A stretch of DNA of 64,000 nt, taken from NCBI GenBank assembly GCA_021771035.1, contig JAETPU010000008.1, forward strand, positions 83,899-147,898, given 5' to 3'. The notes below the pieces were generated by a model. That model saw only the letters and a list, made by a program, of their open reading frames with translations, made no database searches and was not told the origin of the DNA. The translations under genes and the position numbers were made by a program. This document shows positions 34,250 through 44,121 of the stretch, in pieces (the stretch's first letter is position 1; each line of letters opens with the position of its first letter). Source of the DNA: Marvinbryantia formatexigens (lineage in GTDB: Bacteria > Bacillota > Clostridia > Oscillospirales > Ruminococcaceae).

Positions 34250-35494
34250 ATGCGGATGCACAAAAAATTAGGGCGGGCCGTGTTTTCCCTGTTCAGCGCA
34301 GCAGCACTGTCTGTCCTGGGAGGTTCCCTTTCACTGGGCGCTACACTGCCGGACAGTTTTACGGTGGCCCAGGGAGAGGAGTTTTTCCTTCCCCAGTCCT
34401 CGCTTCCCCTGCGGGTATCGGCTGTCCAGGCAGTAGACGGCACCAATGCGGCTCAGACTGCCAGCAGCGCCGGCAGCAGCTACTCGGTGAAGCTGTCCCT
34501 GCCTGGTGGAATTGCCGTCAAAACCGTAAAAGTGGATGTTGTCCAGCGCCAAAGCGTCGTGCCGGGCGGGCAGCCCTTCGGGATTAAAATGTTTACCAAC
34601 GGCGTGATGGTAATCAACACCGGCGATGTACAATCGGAAAACGGTATCTGTAACCCCGCAAAGGATGCCGGAATCCAGGTGGGGGACGTGATTCTCTGTG
34701 TAAACGGACGCCATGTCCGTTCCAATGAGGATTTCGCCTCCCTGATTGACAGTTCCAACGGAGATCCCGTCAACATCTCCCTGATGCGGGAGGAACAGAC
34801 TCAGCAGGTTACCCTGACGCCGGTTGCCGACAAAACCAGCGGCGCCTACCGCGTGGGCCTTTGGGTACGGGATTCCTCCGCCGGAATTGGAACCGTCACC
34901 TTTTATGATCCCACAAGCCTCGTCTTCGGCGGACTGGGCCATGCCGTCTGCGATGTGGACACGGGCGAAATCCTCCCTCTGATGAGCGGTGAGATGGCCC
35001 CCGTTGAGGTAACGGGCTGTACCAAAGGCAAATGCGGCATTCCCGGCGAACTCTCCGGGGCTTTTTTGTCTGAGGAGAAGCTGGGAGACCTGAAACTGAA
35101 CACCCAGACCGGGCTGTTCGGACAGCTGGGCAAGCTGCCCCAGGATTCCCAGGACACTGTGGAGGTGGCGATGCGCCAGGAGGTTCACACCGGTGACGCC
35201 GTTATCCGCAGCACTGTGGATTCCGGCGAGGTAAAGGAATATGCCATCACTATCGAAAAGGTGGATTATTCTGAGGAAAGCCCCACAAAAAACCTCCAGG
35301 TACGGGTGACCGACCCTGAGCTGCTTGAGAAAACAGGCGGCATTGTCCAGGGAATGAGCGGAAGCCCTATCCTGCAGGATGGACGCCTGGTGGGAGCCGT
35401 AACCCATGTCTTTGTCAATGACCCCACACGCGGCTATGGTATTTTTGCAGAAAATATGCTGGATACCGCCCAGAAGGTACAGAGCCAGTCCTAA
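34250..35494 (+). CDS. spoIVB: SpoIVB stage IV sporulation serine peptidase
   Basis: A 414-residue secreted peptidase of family S55. An N-terminal membrane anchor or signal (about 8-30) is followed by a PDZ domain (about 110-190, GIQVGDVILCVNGRHV) and the peptidase domain with GLGHAV near residue 226 and the catalytic serine in GIVQGMSGSPILQDG near 373. In Bacillus it is made in the forespore and triggers sigma-K processing. It indicates a spore former. Usually spo0A follows directly; here a terminator and a gene-free stretch follow instead. Confidence 0.94.
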   Translation: MRMHKKLGRAVFSLFSAAALSVLGGSLSLGATLPDSFTVAQGEEFFLPQSSLPLRVSAVQAVDGTNAAQTASSAGSSYSVKLSLPGGIAVKTVKVDVVQRQSVVPGGQPFGIKMFTNGVMVINTGDVQSENGICNPAKDAGIQVGDVILCVNGRHVRSNEDFASLIDSSNGDPVNISLMREEQTQQVTLTPVADKTSGAYRVGLWVRDSSAGIGTVTFYDPTSLVFGGLGHAVCDVDTGEILPLMSGEMAPVEVTGCTKGKCGIPGELSGAFLSEEKLGDLKLNTQTGLFGQLGKLPQDSQDTVEVAMRQEVHTGDAVIRSTVDSGEVKEYAITIEKVDYSEESPTKNLQVRVTDPELLEKTGGIVQGMSGSPILQDGRLVGAVTHVFVNDPTRGYGIFAENMLDTAQKVQSQS

Positions 35495-35526
35495 CGGACG
35501 GTCAGATTCCTGCGTGGGTTATCAGG

Positions 35527-35563
35527 AAAAACCCCGGGAGCCCCCCGCTCCCGGGGTTTTTTT
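35527..35563 (+). terminator. Terminator of spoIVB
   Basis: AAAAACCCCGGGAG pairs with CTCCCGGGGTTTTTTT, 33 bases after the stop. Confidence 0.9.
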
Positions 35564-36160
35564 CGGTACGTTTCGCCTTCATTTAAACGAGGATAAAACC
35601 GCTGAAACTGCGGCTATTGCGGATACGCTAACAGGAAAGAACCGGCTGTACCTAGAAGTATCCTCACGGGAATTCTCCGTTTCTCTTTTGGAAGATTCTG
35701 CTGCGGATCTGGGAACGCACAACTTCCAGAACGTACCGGAAGGTCATTGGCACTAAGCCGTCGTATGCTTGATTTTACCGGCGGCTCTGTCCCTGGGAGG
35801 CAAAAAACAGTAACATTTTTCCGCCTTCGCGGCCTGGCTGTTTTATCTATCGCCATCCTGTGATACCGTTTTCCGTATCCTTTGCTCCGGCGGCAAAAAC
35901 GAATTCAGACATACTGCCCTCACTGGCGCCGCCCGGCCCTAAAGCCTTTTTGGAAGCCTTTGGATTGGCGGGGATTTGTTTCTTTTCCCCATTAGGATTT
36001 CCAAAAAAGCAAAAAATACTATTATGCGCTTCGCTCCTCTGGAAAACCGACGGGAAAAAAGAAAATGGGCGGGCAAAGTTATGTCCGCCGCACCCATGAT
36101 TTGTAATTTTGAAAAGCTTTATGAGTCAGCACCAGCAGCTTTATTCCCACTATCCTGCCG
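35564..36160. other. Gene-free stretch between spoIVB and DUF4364
   Basis: No spo0A and no supported gene. The right half is AT-rich. Confidence 0.45.
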
Positions 36161-36730
36161 TCACTCCCGCTCCGAAGGCGTCGTGAGCAGATCGATACAG
36201 CATTTGTACAGCGTGATAGGATCCTCTAAAAAGCGCTTTTTTACCAGCTGGGCCTGTTTTTCATTGGGGGTAAACAGAGTTAGATCAAACAGATCGGAAC
36301 CGATATCTTTAATAACCAGCCGCACCAAATAACCGTCCGGAGCCTTTGTAATGCTCACGATATTTTCAGATTCACTTTTGCTTTTCGTAATCATTTCCTG
36401 GGCGGCCTGCACAATCCGGTGACGCACCGTATAGGGCAGAGATTTCTGAAAGGTCAGAGCCGTCTTGGCTCCCAGTTCCGAGATGGTGTAAAAGTTTTCC
36501 CCGTTTTCTGTTTTGAATACCACAATATGCTGGGACTGCAGCAGCTTTGACAGGGCGTCAGAAAATTCAAAATAATTGACGATTCCCTCATCCTGGAGAA
36601 TTTCGCTCATCTGCGCGAAGGAAAGCGGCTGTTCCAGCTGTAAAAGCAAATAACAGATTAAAATTTTAATTTCATAGTCATGAGTAAAGCCTCCGGGCTC
36701 CACCCCCGCAATAAAGGTCTGCTGTTCCAT
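36161..36730 (-). CDS. DUF4364 family protein
   Basis: A 189-residue cytoplasmic protein. The opening EIKILICYLLLQLEQPLSFAQMSEIL followed by IVNYFEFSDALSKLLQSQHIV gives a winged-helix-like N-terminal half, and the rest matches DUF4364, a family confined mostly to Clostridia and without a known role. A DNA-binding or regulatory function is plausible from the fold (inference). It is a single gene, with TACAAT upstream near 36780 on the minus strand as a possible -10. Confidence 0.85.
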   Translation of the reverse strand: MEQQTFIAGVEPGGFTHDYEIKILICYLLLQLEQPLSFAQMSEILQDEGIVNYFEFSDALSKLLQSQHIVVFKTENGENFYTISELGAKTALTFQKSLPYTVRHRIVQAAQEMITKSKSESENIVSITKAPDGYLVRLVIKDIGSDLFDLTLFTPNEKQAQLVKKRFLEDPITLYKCCIDLLTTPSERE

Positions 36731-37332
36731 AGGTTTCTGCGTCCCTCCCTTGTGCCAAGCGGTGAGATTGTAGTTCTATTGTACAATATCCTGTGGAAAA
36801 TTCCAACTTAAAAAATAAAGTTTTCGTAAAAATATCCACCTATGGCAAAAAAGCCGCCGAATTCTATGGGTGGGCTTTAAAACAAAGCGAGCCGGCGCTT
36901 CTTCGTTTTTTCTGCCAGGCTCAACTCATTGAATACAATCAACTATCCCAGGGGGAGATATTAAAGAGGATGGCTCCCCTTTGACGCCCCTTTCCCCCTT
37001 TTCTGGCCGTCCATATGGCAGCCGCCGTTTGTGAAAACCGGAAGATAACCTCTCTTCTGATATTTTTCAATGGAACGGCAGTTTTCGCCTATGTGAATGG
37101 TCGTCCAATTCTTTCCCAAACCCTGCCGCCGGGATGCGCCAGCTGTCTCTGAATCTTTGTGTTACGGCATCCCTTCCAAAACTTCTACGGGACGCCCGGG
37201 AGTAATGGCTAAAACAGGGCTGGGTGCATCCCGGCCTCCCCTAGCTTTAAGTTTACCTTGCTGTTTTACTAACTATATAGGCAAAACCAAAATTTGCTGC
37301 AGAAGTTTTTAGTTTGTCCCGAAACGCGACAC
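36731..37332. other. Gap with one unassigned frame
   Basis: A 63-codon plus-strand frame at 36793-36984 starts with GTG but has no ribosome binding site or known motif, so I do not call it a gene. Nothing else is supported. Confidence 0.4.
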
Positions 37333-37404
37333 AAAAAGCCCCTCACCGGCCGAAGGCGCAGACACCACTCCGGCATCTGCACCCCAAGGCGGCGGGGGCT
37401 TTTT
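37333..37404 (-). terminator. Terminator of the M28 peptidase gene
   Basis: AAAAAGCCCC and GGGGGCTTTT close a long hairpin with inner GC-rich stems. On the minus strand it ends in a run of T, 22 bases after the stop. Confidence 0.7.
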
Positions 37405-37425
37405 CACGAGACGGAAAACTCCGTC

Positions 37426-38688
37426 TTATTTCTTAGGCTGGTTTCTGTGCATATATTTGTCCACAGCTTTTACCATATTCTCCGGGATTTCCTGGGGAAC
37501 CGGGAATACCACGGAGTTGATGATACGGTCGGAGAACACCTCGATGAAGTCCGAGGTATGCTGCAGGCTCTCAGCGGACAGGTGCTCGATGAGATCGTAG
37601 CGGTTATGTCCGGGTGCGCTGCCGGCGGCGCCGAAGCGGGCAAAGCTGATGGCCGGAACGCCCTTTTCCGCAAAGGGTGTGGAGTCGCTGGAATAAACAT
37701 CCTGTACAGAGATGATGGGATGTCCCACCTCGCTGGCCAGATAGTCCACCATGTGTTTGAGGCTCATGTCAGCGGTGACGTAGGCACGATCGCTTCCGAT
37801 AATCGGGCCAGCCATATCCACATTGATGAGCAGAACCATCTTCTTGAGATCCTCTTCATGGTTGGCAACAAAGTATTTGCTTCCCAGAAGGCCTCTCTCC
37901 TCAGAGCCAAACCATACGAACCGTACGGTACGCTTGGGAGGATTCTCCAGGTAGTGGCGCAGCATCTCCATGATAATCACGGTTCCGCCGCCGTTGTCAT
38001 ACACGCCGTTGGAGAACGGAGTGGAGTCATAGTGGGCTACAAAGGTGACAACCTCGTCCGGGTACTCGGTTCCCTCAATCTGAGCCAGCACATTGTGGGA
38101 ATCAGTCTCGCCTTCCTCCTGCTCCAGGGTCATGCGGACCTTGCAGGCGCCGGCCTTCACCATCTCCATGGCGTCTCTCACGCGCATGGTAATGCCCGGG
38201 ATTTTGCCATATTTCAGATAGTCCTCTTTGAGGGTTCTCATCTCGATATCGGTGAGCTCCACATCGTCGATGGCGGTGCCGCTGAAGGACACAAAGCCCA
38301 CAGCGCCGGCCTCTACGATGTTCTTGTACATGGTGGTGGTGACGTTTCCGTTCACCATGACGATTTTGCCCTTGGCATTGAGAAGATTTACCTTCTCAGC
38401 CTGCTCCACATACTCAAACTCTGCGGTCAATCCCTCGGCCGGAGTGTTTCCAGACAGGCCGTAGCCGCGCACGGTGTACTCCTGACAGAAGGGCTCCAGA
38501 ACCTCAAATTTCACCTTTTTCACATCATAGTATGTCACTTTGAACGGCTCCAGCTCGCCCTTGACACCCAGAGTGTTCAATTCGTCCAACAGCATATTGG
38601 CCGCCTTGAGCTCCTCCTCGGATCCGCCGTAACGGACAAAGCCGATCTTGTTGAGCAGTTCAAATTCACGCTTTCCACAGACGCCCAT
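37426..38688 (-). CDS. M28-family zinc metallopeptidase
   Basis: A 420-residue aminopeptidase-like enzyme. Metal and catalytic residues are visible: the histidine in TFVAHYDSTPFSNGVYDNGG, glutamates in FVWFGSEERGLLGS, aspartate in LLINVDMAGP and histidine in GSAPGHNRYDLIEHL. A PA-like insert lies between about residues 120 and 200. There is no signal peptide, so it is probably cytoplasmic or released by lysis, unlike many exported M28 enzymes. The start at 38688 follows gggagg. A promoter is visible at 38778-38806. Confidence 0.9.
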   Translation of the reverse strand: MGVCGKREFELLNKIGFVRYGGSEEELKAANMLLDELNTLGVKGELEPFKVTYYDVKKVKFEVLEPFCQEYTVRGYGLSGNTPAEGLTAEFEYVEQAEKVNLLNAKGKIVMVNGNVTTTMYKNIVEAGAVGFVSFSGTAIDDVELTDIEMRTLKEDYLKYGKIPGITMRVRDAMEMVKAGACKVRMTLEQEEGETDSHNVLAQIEGTEYPDEVVTFVAHYDSTPFSNGVYDNGGGTVIIMEMLRHYLENPPKRTVRFVWFGSEERGLLGSKYFVANHEEDLKKMVLLINVDMAGPIIGSDRAYVTADMSLKHMVDYLASEVGHPIISVQDVYSSDSTPFAEKGVPAISFARFGAAGSAPGHNRYDLIEHLSAESLQHTSDFIEVFSDRIINSVVFPVPQEIPENMVKAVDKYMHRNQPKK

Positions 38689-38777
38689 GTTTGTTTCCTC
38701 CCTTTTCTTGCACTGTCGTGTTAGATAATCGGAAAAGGTCCGGCGCATCGCTTTTCGCCCTGGCCTAATCTAGGAAA

Positions 38778-38806
38778 ATTGTATCATTTTCCCGGGTAAA
38801 AAGCAA
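38778..38806 (-). promoter_or_regulatory. Promoter of the M28 peptidase gene
   Basis: The minus strand has TTGCTT (38801-38806), a 17-base spacer and TACAAT (38778-38783) preceded by TGA, giving an extended -10. Confidence 0.6.
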
Positions 38807-38937
38807 CCGGAAACCCTCCGCCATTTTCGCCAAACCCCGGCCGGGATTTTATAGCTTTATGGCCTAAAAATGTCCCAGGCAAAAACGCTTTCCGTAGAGC
38901 TTTGACAGCTGTCCTTCCACTGCGGAAAACATCGGGC

Positions 38938-40185
38938 TCAGTCCTGGTAGGCAATCCGCGCCACGCGGACCACGGTATTGGTTCCATAGGGGAACCCGGT
39001 TGGCAGGATGCGGACCTCACCGGTTTTTTGGTCCTGCTCAAACCACAGCGGCTCGCCGGAATCCTCCCAGCAGATGCTGGAAATCGGGCGGGAAATGCCC
39101 CGGATGGTGCGCTTAGCGTCGCTGTCCTTGGGATCCACGGTCACGTTGGCGTCTCCGCGAATTCCCAGGGAGTGTACATACCAATAGGAGTTCTGTGGGG
39201 TATCCAGGACAAAGTCCGCCCCGTCGCACACAGCGTTGGAGGGTTTTCCCTCATAGATGGAGCTACCGCACAGGGAAATCCACTCTCCCACCTTTTCCAG
39301 CATGGCGCTCTCCAGGGCTGGAATGGCCCCCTGGGGGCCCGGGCCCACGTTCAGCAGGTAATTGGCTCCCGCACTGCGGGCAATGCACAATGTCTCAATT
39401 AGCTCGCCCACAGATTTGTACGCAAAATCCCGGCTGCCGATGCCCCAATGGGCGTTGATGGTCTGGCACATCTCCGCGGCGATATACTTGGGGAAGCCCT
39501 CCTGGTCGAGCTTTTTGGGATGGTGCTGCTCAAAGGTAACGCTGTCCAGCTGGGGATGGCCCAGGCGTCCCAGGTTGTCCAGGCCGGTATTGTTGATAAT
39601 CATCGCCTGAGGCTGCAAACGCCGGATCATTCCATAGAGCTCGTCTTCCTTCCAGTCGGCATCGGGCTTGCTCCAGTTTCCGTCGAACCACAGCCCGCCG
39701 ATTTCCCCGTATTGGGTGCACAGCACCTCCACAGAGCGGCGCAAATACTCCAGGTAGCCTTCAAAATCCTCCTGGAAGCTCTCCTGGTACCAATCCAGGG
39801 TGGTGTGGTAGAACACCGGCAGAATTCCGTCCTGGCGGCAGGCGTCCACAAATTCCCGCACCAAGTCCCGGCCGGCCGGAGAGTGGGGCGCGTCATAATC
39901 GCACAGCCCGCAGGTATCATACAGGGAAAATCCGTCATGGTGCCGGGTGGTCAGAGCAATATACTTCATGCCGGCGCGCTTTGCCAAGGAGGTGATGGCC
40001 CTCGCGTCAAAATCCTTGGCGGTAAAGGTATCCTTGAGCTTTACATACTCCTGTTTGGGGATTTTCCCCAGGTTCATAATCCACTCGCCGCGCCCCAATT
40101 GGGAATACAGCCCCCAGTGAATAAACATACCGAAGCCCAGCTTTTCAAACCGCGAGATTCTGGGTTCGGGAATTGGTACTGCCAT
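38938..40185 (-). CDS. Alpha-L-fucosidase, glycoside hydrolase family 29
   Basis: A 415-residue GH29 enzyme that removes fucose from glycans. The barrel is recognisable from FGMFIHWGLYSQLGRGEW near the start, ALTTRHHDGFSLYDT near residue 75 and the nucleophile aspartate in IGGLWFDGNW near 165. The C-terminal part is a small beta domain. There is no signal peptide, so substrates would be imported oligosaccharides, such as host mucin or milk fragments. The start at 40185 is preferred because ggaagg lies nine bases before that ATG. No fucose catabolism genes are adjacent. Confidence 0.92.
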   Translation of the reverse strand: MAVPIPEPRISRFEKLGFGMFIHWGLYSQLGRGEWIMNLGKIPKQEYVKLKDTFTAKDFDARAITSLAKRAGMKYIALTTRHHDGFSLYDTCGLCDYDAPHSPAGRDLVREFVDACRQDGILPVFYHTTLDWYQESFQEDFEGYLEYLRRSVEVLCTQYGEIGGLWFDGNWSKPDADWKEDELYGMIRRLQPQAMIINNTGLDNLGRLGHPQLDSVTFEQHHPKKLDQEGFPKYIAAEMCQTINAHWGIGSRDFAYKSVGELIETLCIARSAGANYLLNVGPGPQGAIPALESAMLEKVGEWISLCGSSIYEGKPSNAVCDGADFVLDTPQNSYWYVHSLGIRGDANVTVDPKDSDAKRTIRGISRPISSICWEDSGEPLWFEQDQKTGEVRILPTGFPYGTNTVVRVARIAYQD

Positions 40186-40317
40186 TGCTGTCATCCTTCC
40201 TCAATAAAATGAATCCCGGGATGTCCCGGATGCCGGAATTTTCCGGAAAACAGCGGCAAAACCAAATGATACCGCCGTTTTAAACTGTTTGTGTAACAAG
40301 ACCCGCTTGACGCGCCC

Positions 40318-41610
40318 CTAGGGCTGCTGGGTGAAGAAGCGATCCAGCAGTTCCAAATATTCGTCCAGATTCTCCCTGGTGTGGGCGCAGGACAGGAAAA
40401 TGGCCTCAAACTGGGAAGGCGCCAGGGACTGCCCATGCTGGAGCATGAAATGAAAATACCGGGCAAACCTGGCGGTGTCGGCTGTTTTGGCGCTCTCATA
40501 ATCCGTCACCGGTTCGGGAGTAAAGAACAGGCAGCACAGAGAACCAACGCCCGTCACCTGGCAGGGAGCGTGGTGGGCCTCAATCACCCGGCGCATCCCA
40601 TCCCGCAGGTAATCCCCCAGGGCATTCACTTGGGTATAGACCTCGGGAGTATCCCTGAGATGGCTCAGCTGGGCGATTCCCGCCGCCATGGCAACCGGAT
40701 TGCCGCTGAGGGTTCCCGCCTGGTAGACCCTGCCCACCGGGGAGATGGTCTGCATGATCTCGCGCTTTCCTCCATAGGCGCCCACCGGCATCCCTGCGCC
40801 GATAATTTTCCCAAAGGTGCACAGATCCGGAGTGACGCCATACACGCCCTGGGCGCCTGTGAGGGACAGCCGAAAGCCGGTGATGACCTCGTCAAAGATG
40901 AGCACCGCGCCGTTTTCGTCACACAGCTGCCGCAGGCCCTTCAGAAAGCCCTCCTTGGGCTCCACCACGCCCATATTGGCGGCCACCGGTTCCAAGATAA
41001 CCGCCGCCACCTGGCCTGGATTCTCACTGAAGAGCTCCCGCACGCTGTCCAGGTCATTGTAGGCAGCGGTGAGGGTATCCATTGCGCAGCCCGCCGGAAC
41101 CCCCGCGCTGTCCGGAACCCCGCTGGTCATCACGCCGGAGCCGGCTTTCACCAGCATAGCGTCGCAGTGGCCGTGGTAACACCCGGCAAATTTGATAATA
41201 CGGTCCCGCCCGGTGTATCCCCTGGCTGCCCGGACAGCGCTCATCACGGCCTCTGTTCCGGAGTTGACCATACGCACCATCTCCACGGATGGCACCATGG
41301 AACACACAAGGGACGCCATCTCCACCTCGGCCTGGGTGGCTGCGCCAAAGCTCAGGCCATTGCCGATGGCCTGCTGCACCGCCCTGAGAACCGCGGGATG
41401 GTTGTGCCCCAGAATCATGGGGCCCCAGGAGCCGATATAGTCCACATAGGCGTTGCCGTCCACATCATAGATCATCTGCCTGTCGGCTCTCTGCATAAAC
41501 CGGGGGGTTCCCCCCACCGAGCCAAAGGCCCGCACCGGGGAGTTTACGCCGCCCGGAATCAGCTCCTGGGCGCGTGCAAAGAGGCTTTGTGATTGTTCTG
41601 GCGTATTCAT
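40318..41610 (-). CDS. hemL: Glutamate-1-semialdehyde 2,1-aminomutase
   Basis: A 430-residue PLP enzyme turning glutamate-1-semialdehyde into 5-aminolevulinate, the first dedicated tetrapyrrole precursor. Landmarks are IPGGVNSPVRAF at the N-terminus, GAATQAEVEMA, NSGTEAVMSAVRAARG, the aspartate in LIFDEVITGF and the PLP lysine in CTFGKIIGAGMP. The start at 41610 follows ggaaggag. It lies 139 bases after hemB on the same strand, as the last gene of the hemC-hemB-hemL group. Glutamyl-tRNA reductase (hemA) is not in the window. Confidence 0.96.
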   Translation of the reverse strand: MNTPEQSQSLFARAQELIPGGVNSPVRAFGSVGGTPRFMQRADRQMIYDVDGNAYVDYIGSWGPMILGHNHPAVLRAVQQAIGNGLSFGAATQAEVEMASLVCSMVPSVEMVRMVNSGTEAVMSAVRAARGYTGRDRIIKFAGCYHGHCDAMLVKAGSGVMTSGVPDSAGVPAGCAMDTLTAAYNDLDSVRELFSENPGQVAAVILEPVAANMGVVEPKEGFLKGLRQLCDENGAVLIFDEVITGFRLSLTGAQGVYGVTPDLCTFGKIIGAGMPVGAYGGKREIMQTISPVGRVYQAGTLSGNPVAMAAGIAQLSHLRDTPEVYTQVNALGDYLRDGMRRVIEAHHAPCQVTGVGSLCCLFFTPEPVTDYESAKTADTARFARYFHFMLQHGQSLAPSQFEAIFLSCAHTRENLDEYLELLDRFFTQQP

Positions 41611-41749
41611 GGGATTACTCCTTCCATTGGAAAACGATTTCTTCGGCCCGAAGACCCGGGAGAGCTTTTTCCCAGCATCCTCCTGGAACCGGACGACGCC
41701 TGTTACCGTTTGCAGCCCGGCTCCCTGCGCACTGTGGCAGGGCAAAAGC

Positions 41750-42733
41750 CTACCCGATTCTCCCCTCGTCAATCCAGCCGGCCAATTCCTTGGCATAATA
41801 GGTAATTAAAATCTGCGCCCCGGCACGGAACACACCTACCGCCGCCTCGCAGGCCACCGCCGCTTCATCGATAAGCCCGGCCTGGGCCGCAGCCTTGATC
41901 ATGGCATATTCCCCGCTGACGCTGTAGGCCGCGCAGGGCACCTCAACCGCCTGGGAGACGTCCCGGATAATATCCAGATAGGACATAGCGGGCTTGACCA
42001 TCACCAGATCCGCGCCCTCGGCCACATCCAGGCGCGCCTCCTTGAGGCCCTCTACACGGTTATGATAATCCATCTGGTAGCCCCGGCGATCGCCAAAGGC
42101 GGGCGCGGATCCAGCCGCCTCCCGGAATGGGCCGTAAAACGCGGAGGAATACTTCACCGCATAGGACATGATGGGCACACCGGTATACCCCGCCTGATCC
42201 AGCTGGCGGCGTATGGCCAGGACACGCCCGTCCATCATATCGGAGGGCGCCACCATATCCGCGCCCGCCTGCACATGGGAAAGGGCCGTCTTTGCCAGTA
42301 CCGGCAGCGTGGCGTCGTTGTCCACACGGTTCTGTTCCAGCATCCCGCAGTGTCCGTGGGAGGTATATTCGCATAGGCACACATCGGTGATATAGTACAG
42401 CTGGGGCACCTCTTTTTTGGCAATGCGCAGCGCCTGCTGCACCACGCCGTCAGGATCAAAGGCGCCGCTGGCACATTCGTCCTTGTGCTGCGGGATTCCA
42501 AAAAGCATCACCGCGGGCACTCCCGCCCTGGCCACCTGGATGAGCCCCTGGGCCAGAGTATCCGGCGAATAGCGCTTCTGCCCGGGCAGGGAGTCGATGT
42601 CCTCCACAATTCCCGTACCCTCCCGCACAAACATCGGGTAGACGAGCCCGGCTTTGGAGACGCGGGTCTCCCGCACCATGGAACGAAGCAGCGGGTTCTC
42701 CCGCAGCCTTCTGGGCCTTGTCAGCATTTCCAT
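41750..42733 (-). CDS. hemB: Porphobilinogen synthase (delta-aminolevulinate dehydratase)
   Basis: A 327-residue enzyme joining two 5-aminolevulinate molecules into porphobilinogen. The zinc-binding cysteines lie in YYITDVCLCEYTSHGHCG, and the two catalytic lysines lie in MSYAVKYSSAFYGPFREA and LVMVKPAMSYLDII. The start at 42733 (MEMLTRPRRLREN) has ggaagga nine bases upstream, while an ATG at 42742 abuts that site. The 304-base gap to hemC holds nothing I can assign, so co-transcription is likely but not certain. Confidence 0.96.
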   Translation of the reverse strand: MEMLTRPRRLRENPLLRSMVRETRVSKAGLVYPMFVREGTGIVEDIDSLPGQKRYSPDTLAQGLIQVARAGVPAVMLFGIPQHKDECASGAFDPDGVVQQALRIAKKEVPQLYYITDVCLCEYTSHGHCGMLEQNRVDNDATLPVLAKTALSHVQAGADMVAPSDMMDGRVLAIRRQLDQAGYTGVPIMSYAVKYSSAFYGPFREAAGSAPAFGDRRGYQMDYHNRVEGLKEARLDVAEGADLVMVKPAMSYLDIIRDVSQAVEVPCAAYSVSGEYAMIKAAAQAGLIDEAAVACEAAVGVFRAGAQILITYYAKELAGWIDEGRIG

Positions 42734-43037
42734 CTCAATCATTCCTTCCTTATCACTTGTACAGCCCCGGGCAGCTTTCCCGCGCTGGAAGTTTATCCAT
42801 TCCGTTATAGTCTCTTCGGCGCCCAGCCGTCCAACACACCCCCCGCAGGACATCCCGGTTGAATCTTTGCCGGGCCAGAATACCGGCTGCCCCAGGTTCC
42901 CGCGGCGGAATCGGTATTCTGTCTATGACAATCCCATAAAGGCTCTTTCGGCCCCTACGGTCGGGTTTCTCCAATGTGCCGCTCTCTCGGCAGTCCCTCA
43001 TCCTACTTTCCAGTACGGATTGACACCGGTTTTCCTC

Positions 43038-43934
43038 TCAGCCCAGCGGGCACAGGGCCTTTTGCCGCAGCTGCCGCGCCAGCTGGATTCCCAGCTGCTG
43101 CGCCTGGCAGGGAACTCCCAGGACCTCTCCGGTGAGTACGGTATTTTCATCCTCGCTGCAATAAAGCCCGCGCAGACACAGGGTATCCCCCTGAATCCGG
43201 GCATAGGCCGCAATGGGCGAAGAGCATCCGCCGTCCAGTTCCCGCACAAAGGCGCGCTCCGCCAGAGCGGCGGCCGTGGAGCCAGCATCGCTCACGCAGT
43301 CCAAAAAGGAGGTGTCCTCCCCAGCGCGGCCCTGAATCGCTAGAATTCCCTGTCCGGCGGCGGGGATCATCTCGTGGGAGGAAAATTCCCGGCTGATTCT
43401 CCCCTCAAGCCCCAGGCGCCGGAGCCCGGCGGACGCCAAAACCAAGGCGGCATACTCCCCGTTATCCAATTTCTCCAGCCTGGTGAGCACATTGCCCCGC
43501 ACGCTTTTGACTTCCCTGCCCGGGAACAGGCTCTTCAGCTGTACCCTGCGGCGGGGACTGGAGGAACCGATGGGCCCGTCCGGCATACTGCCGGCCCCAC
43601 GGGGCAGCACCAGCACATCCTGAGGCGTTTCACGGCGGCAGAAAGCCAGCAGCGGAAGCTCCTCGGGCAGTTCCATGGGGACGTCCTTGAGGCTGTGAAC
43701 GGAAATATCAATAATGCCGTCGCGCAGCGCCCGATCCAATTCCCGCACAAACAGCCCCTTGCCTCCCACCTTGTCCAGGGTTCTGTCCAGGATTTTATCC
43801 CCGGTAGTCTTCATGGTGACAAGCTCCAATTCCAATTCCGGATGGGCCGCCGCAATGGCGTCCATCACCAGCCGGGCCTGGATAACCGCCAAGCGGCTCT
43901 CCCGGCTTCCCACACGAATCAAACGTTTTGCCAT
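43038..43934 (-). CDS. hemC: Hydroxymethylbilane synthase (porphobilinogen deaminase)
   Basis: A 298-residue enzyme polymerising four porphobilinogens into the linear tetrapyrrole. IRVGSRESRLAVIQA opens the protein, KGLFVRELDRAL and VHSLKDVPMELP (catalytic aspartate) lie in the first domain, and the dipyrromethane cofactor cysteine is in LDGGCSSPIAAYA near residue 237. It heads the minus-strand hem group. Uroporphyrinogen-III synthase (hemD) and siroheme genes are not adjacent. A 118-base tandem repeat array lies 190-720 bases upstream and may carry its promoter. Confidence 0.95.
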   Translation of the reverse strand: MAKRLIRVGSRESRLAVIQARLVMDAIAAAHPELELELVTMKTTGDKILDRTLDKVGGKGLFVRELDRALRDGIIDISVHSLKDVPMELPEELPLLAFCRRETPQDVLVLPRGAGSMPDGPIGSSSPRRRVQLKSLFPGREVKSVRGNVLTRLEKLDNGEYAALVLASAGLRRLGLEGRISREFSSHEMIPAAGQGILAIQGRAGEDTSFLDCVSDAGSTAAALAERAFVRELDGGCSSPIAAYARIQGDTLCLRGLYCSEDENTVLTGEVLGVPCQAQQLGIQLARQLRQKALCPLG

Positions 43935-44121
43935 ACTCGTTTCCCCTATCTGTTTCAGGGAATCCCAGACGCCTTCCGGCGGGCTGGATTTCCCCTGAAT
44001 TCATAAAAAGCAGCGTTTCGTCCCTTTCGTTCCCTGCCAAAACAGCAGTTATCGGATGCGTCCACCGGCGCCGCGCCGGGCAGCCTTCGCCCGCAAATCA
44101 TACCGTTGCGAATATGGGAGC

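Noticed and set aside
36793..36984. A 63-codon plus-strand frame with plausible composition
   Set aside because: It has a GTG start without ribosome site and no known motif. It remains possible but unsupported.
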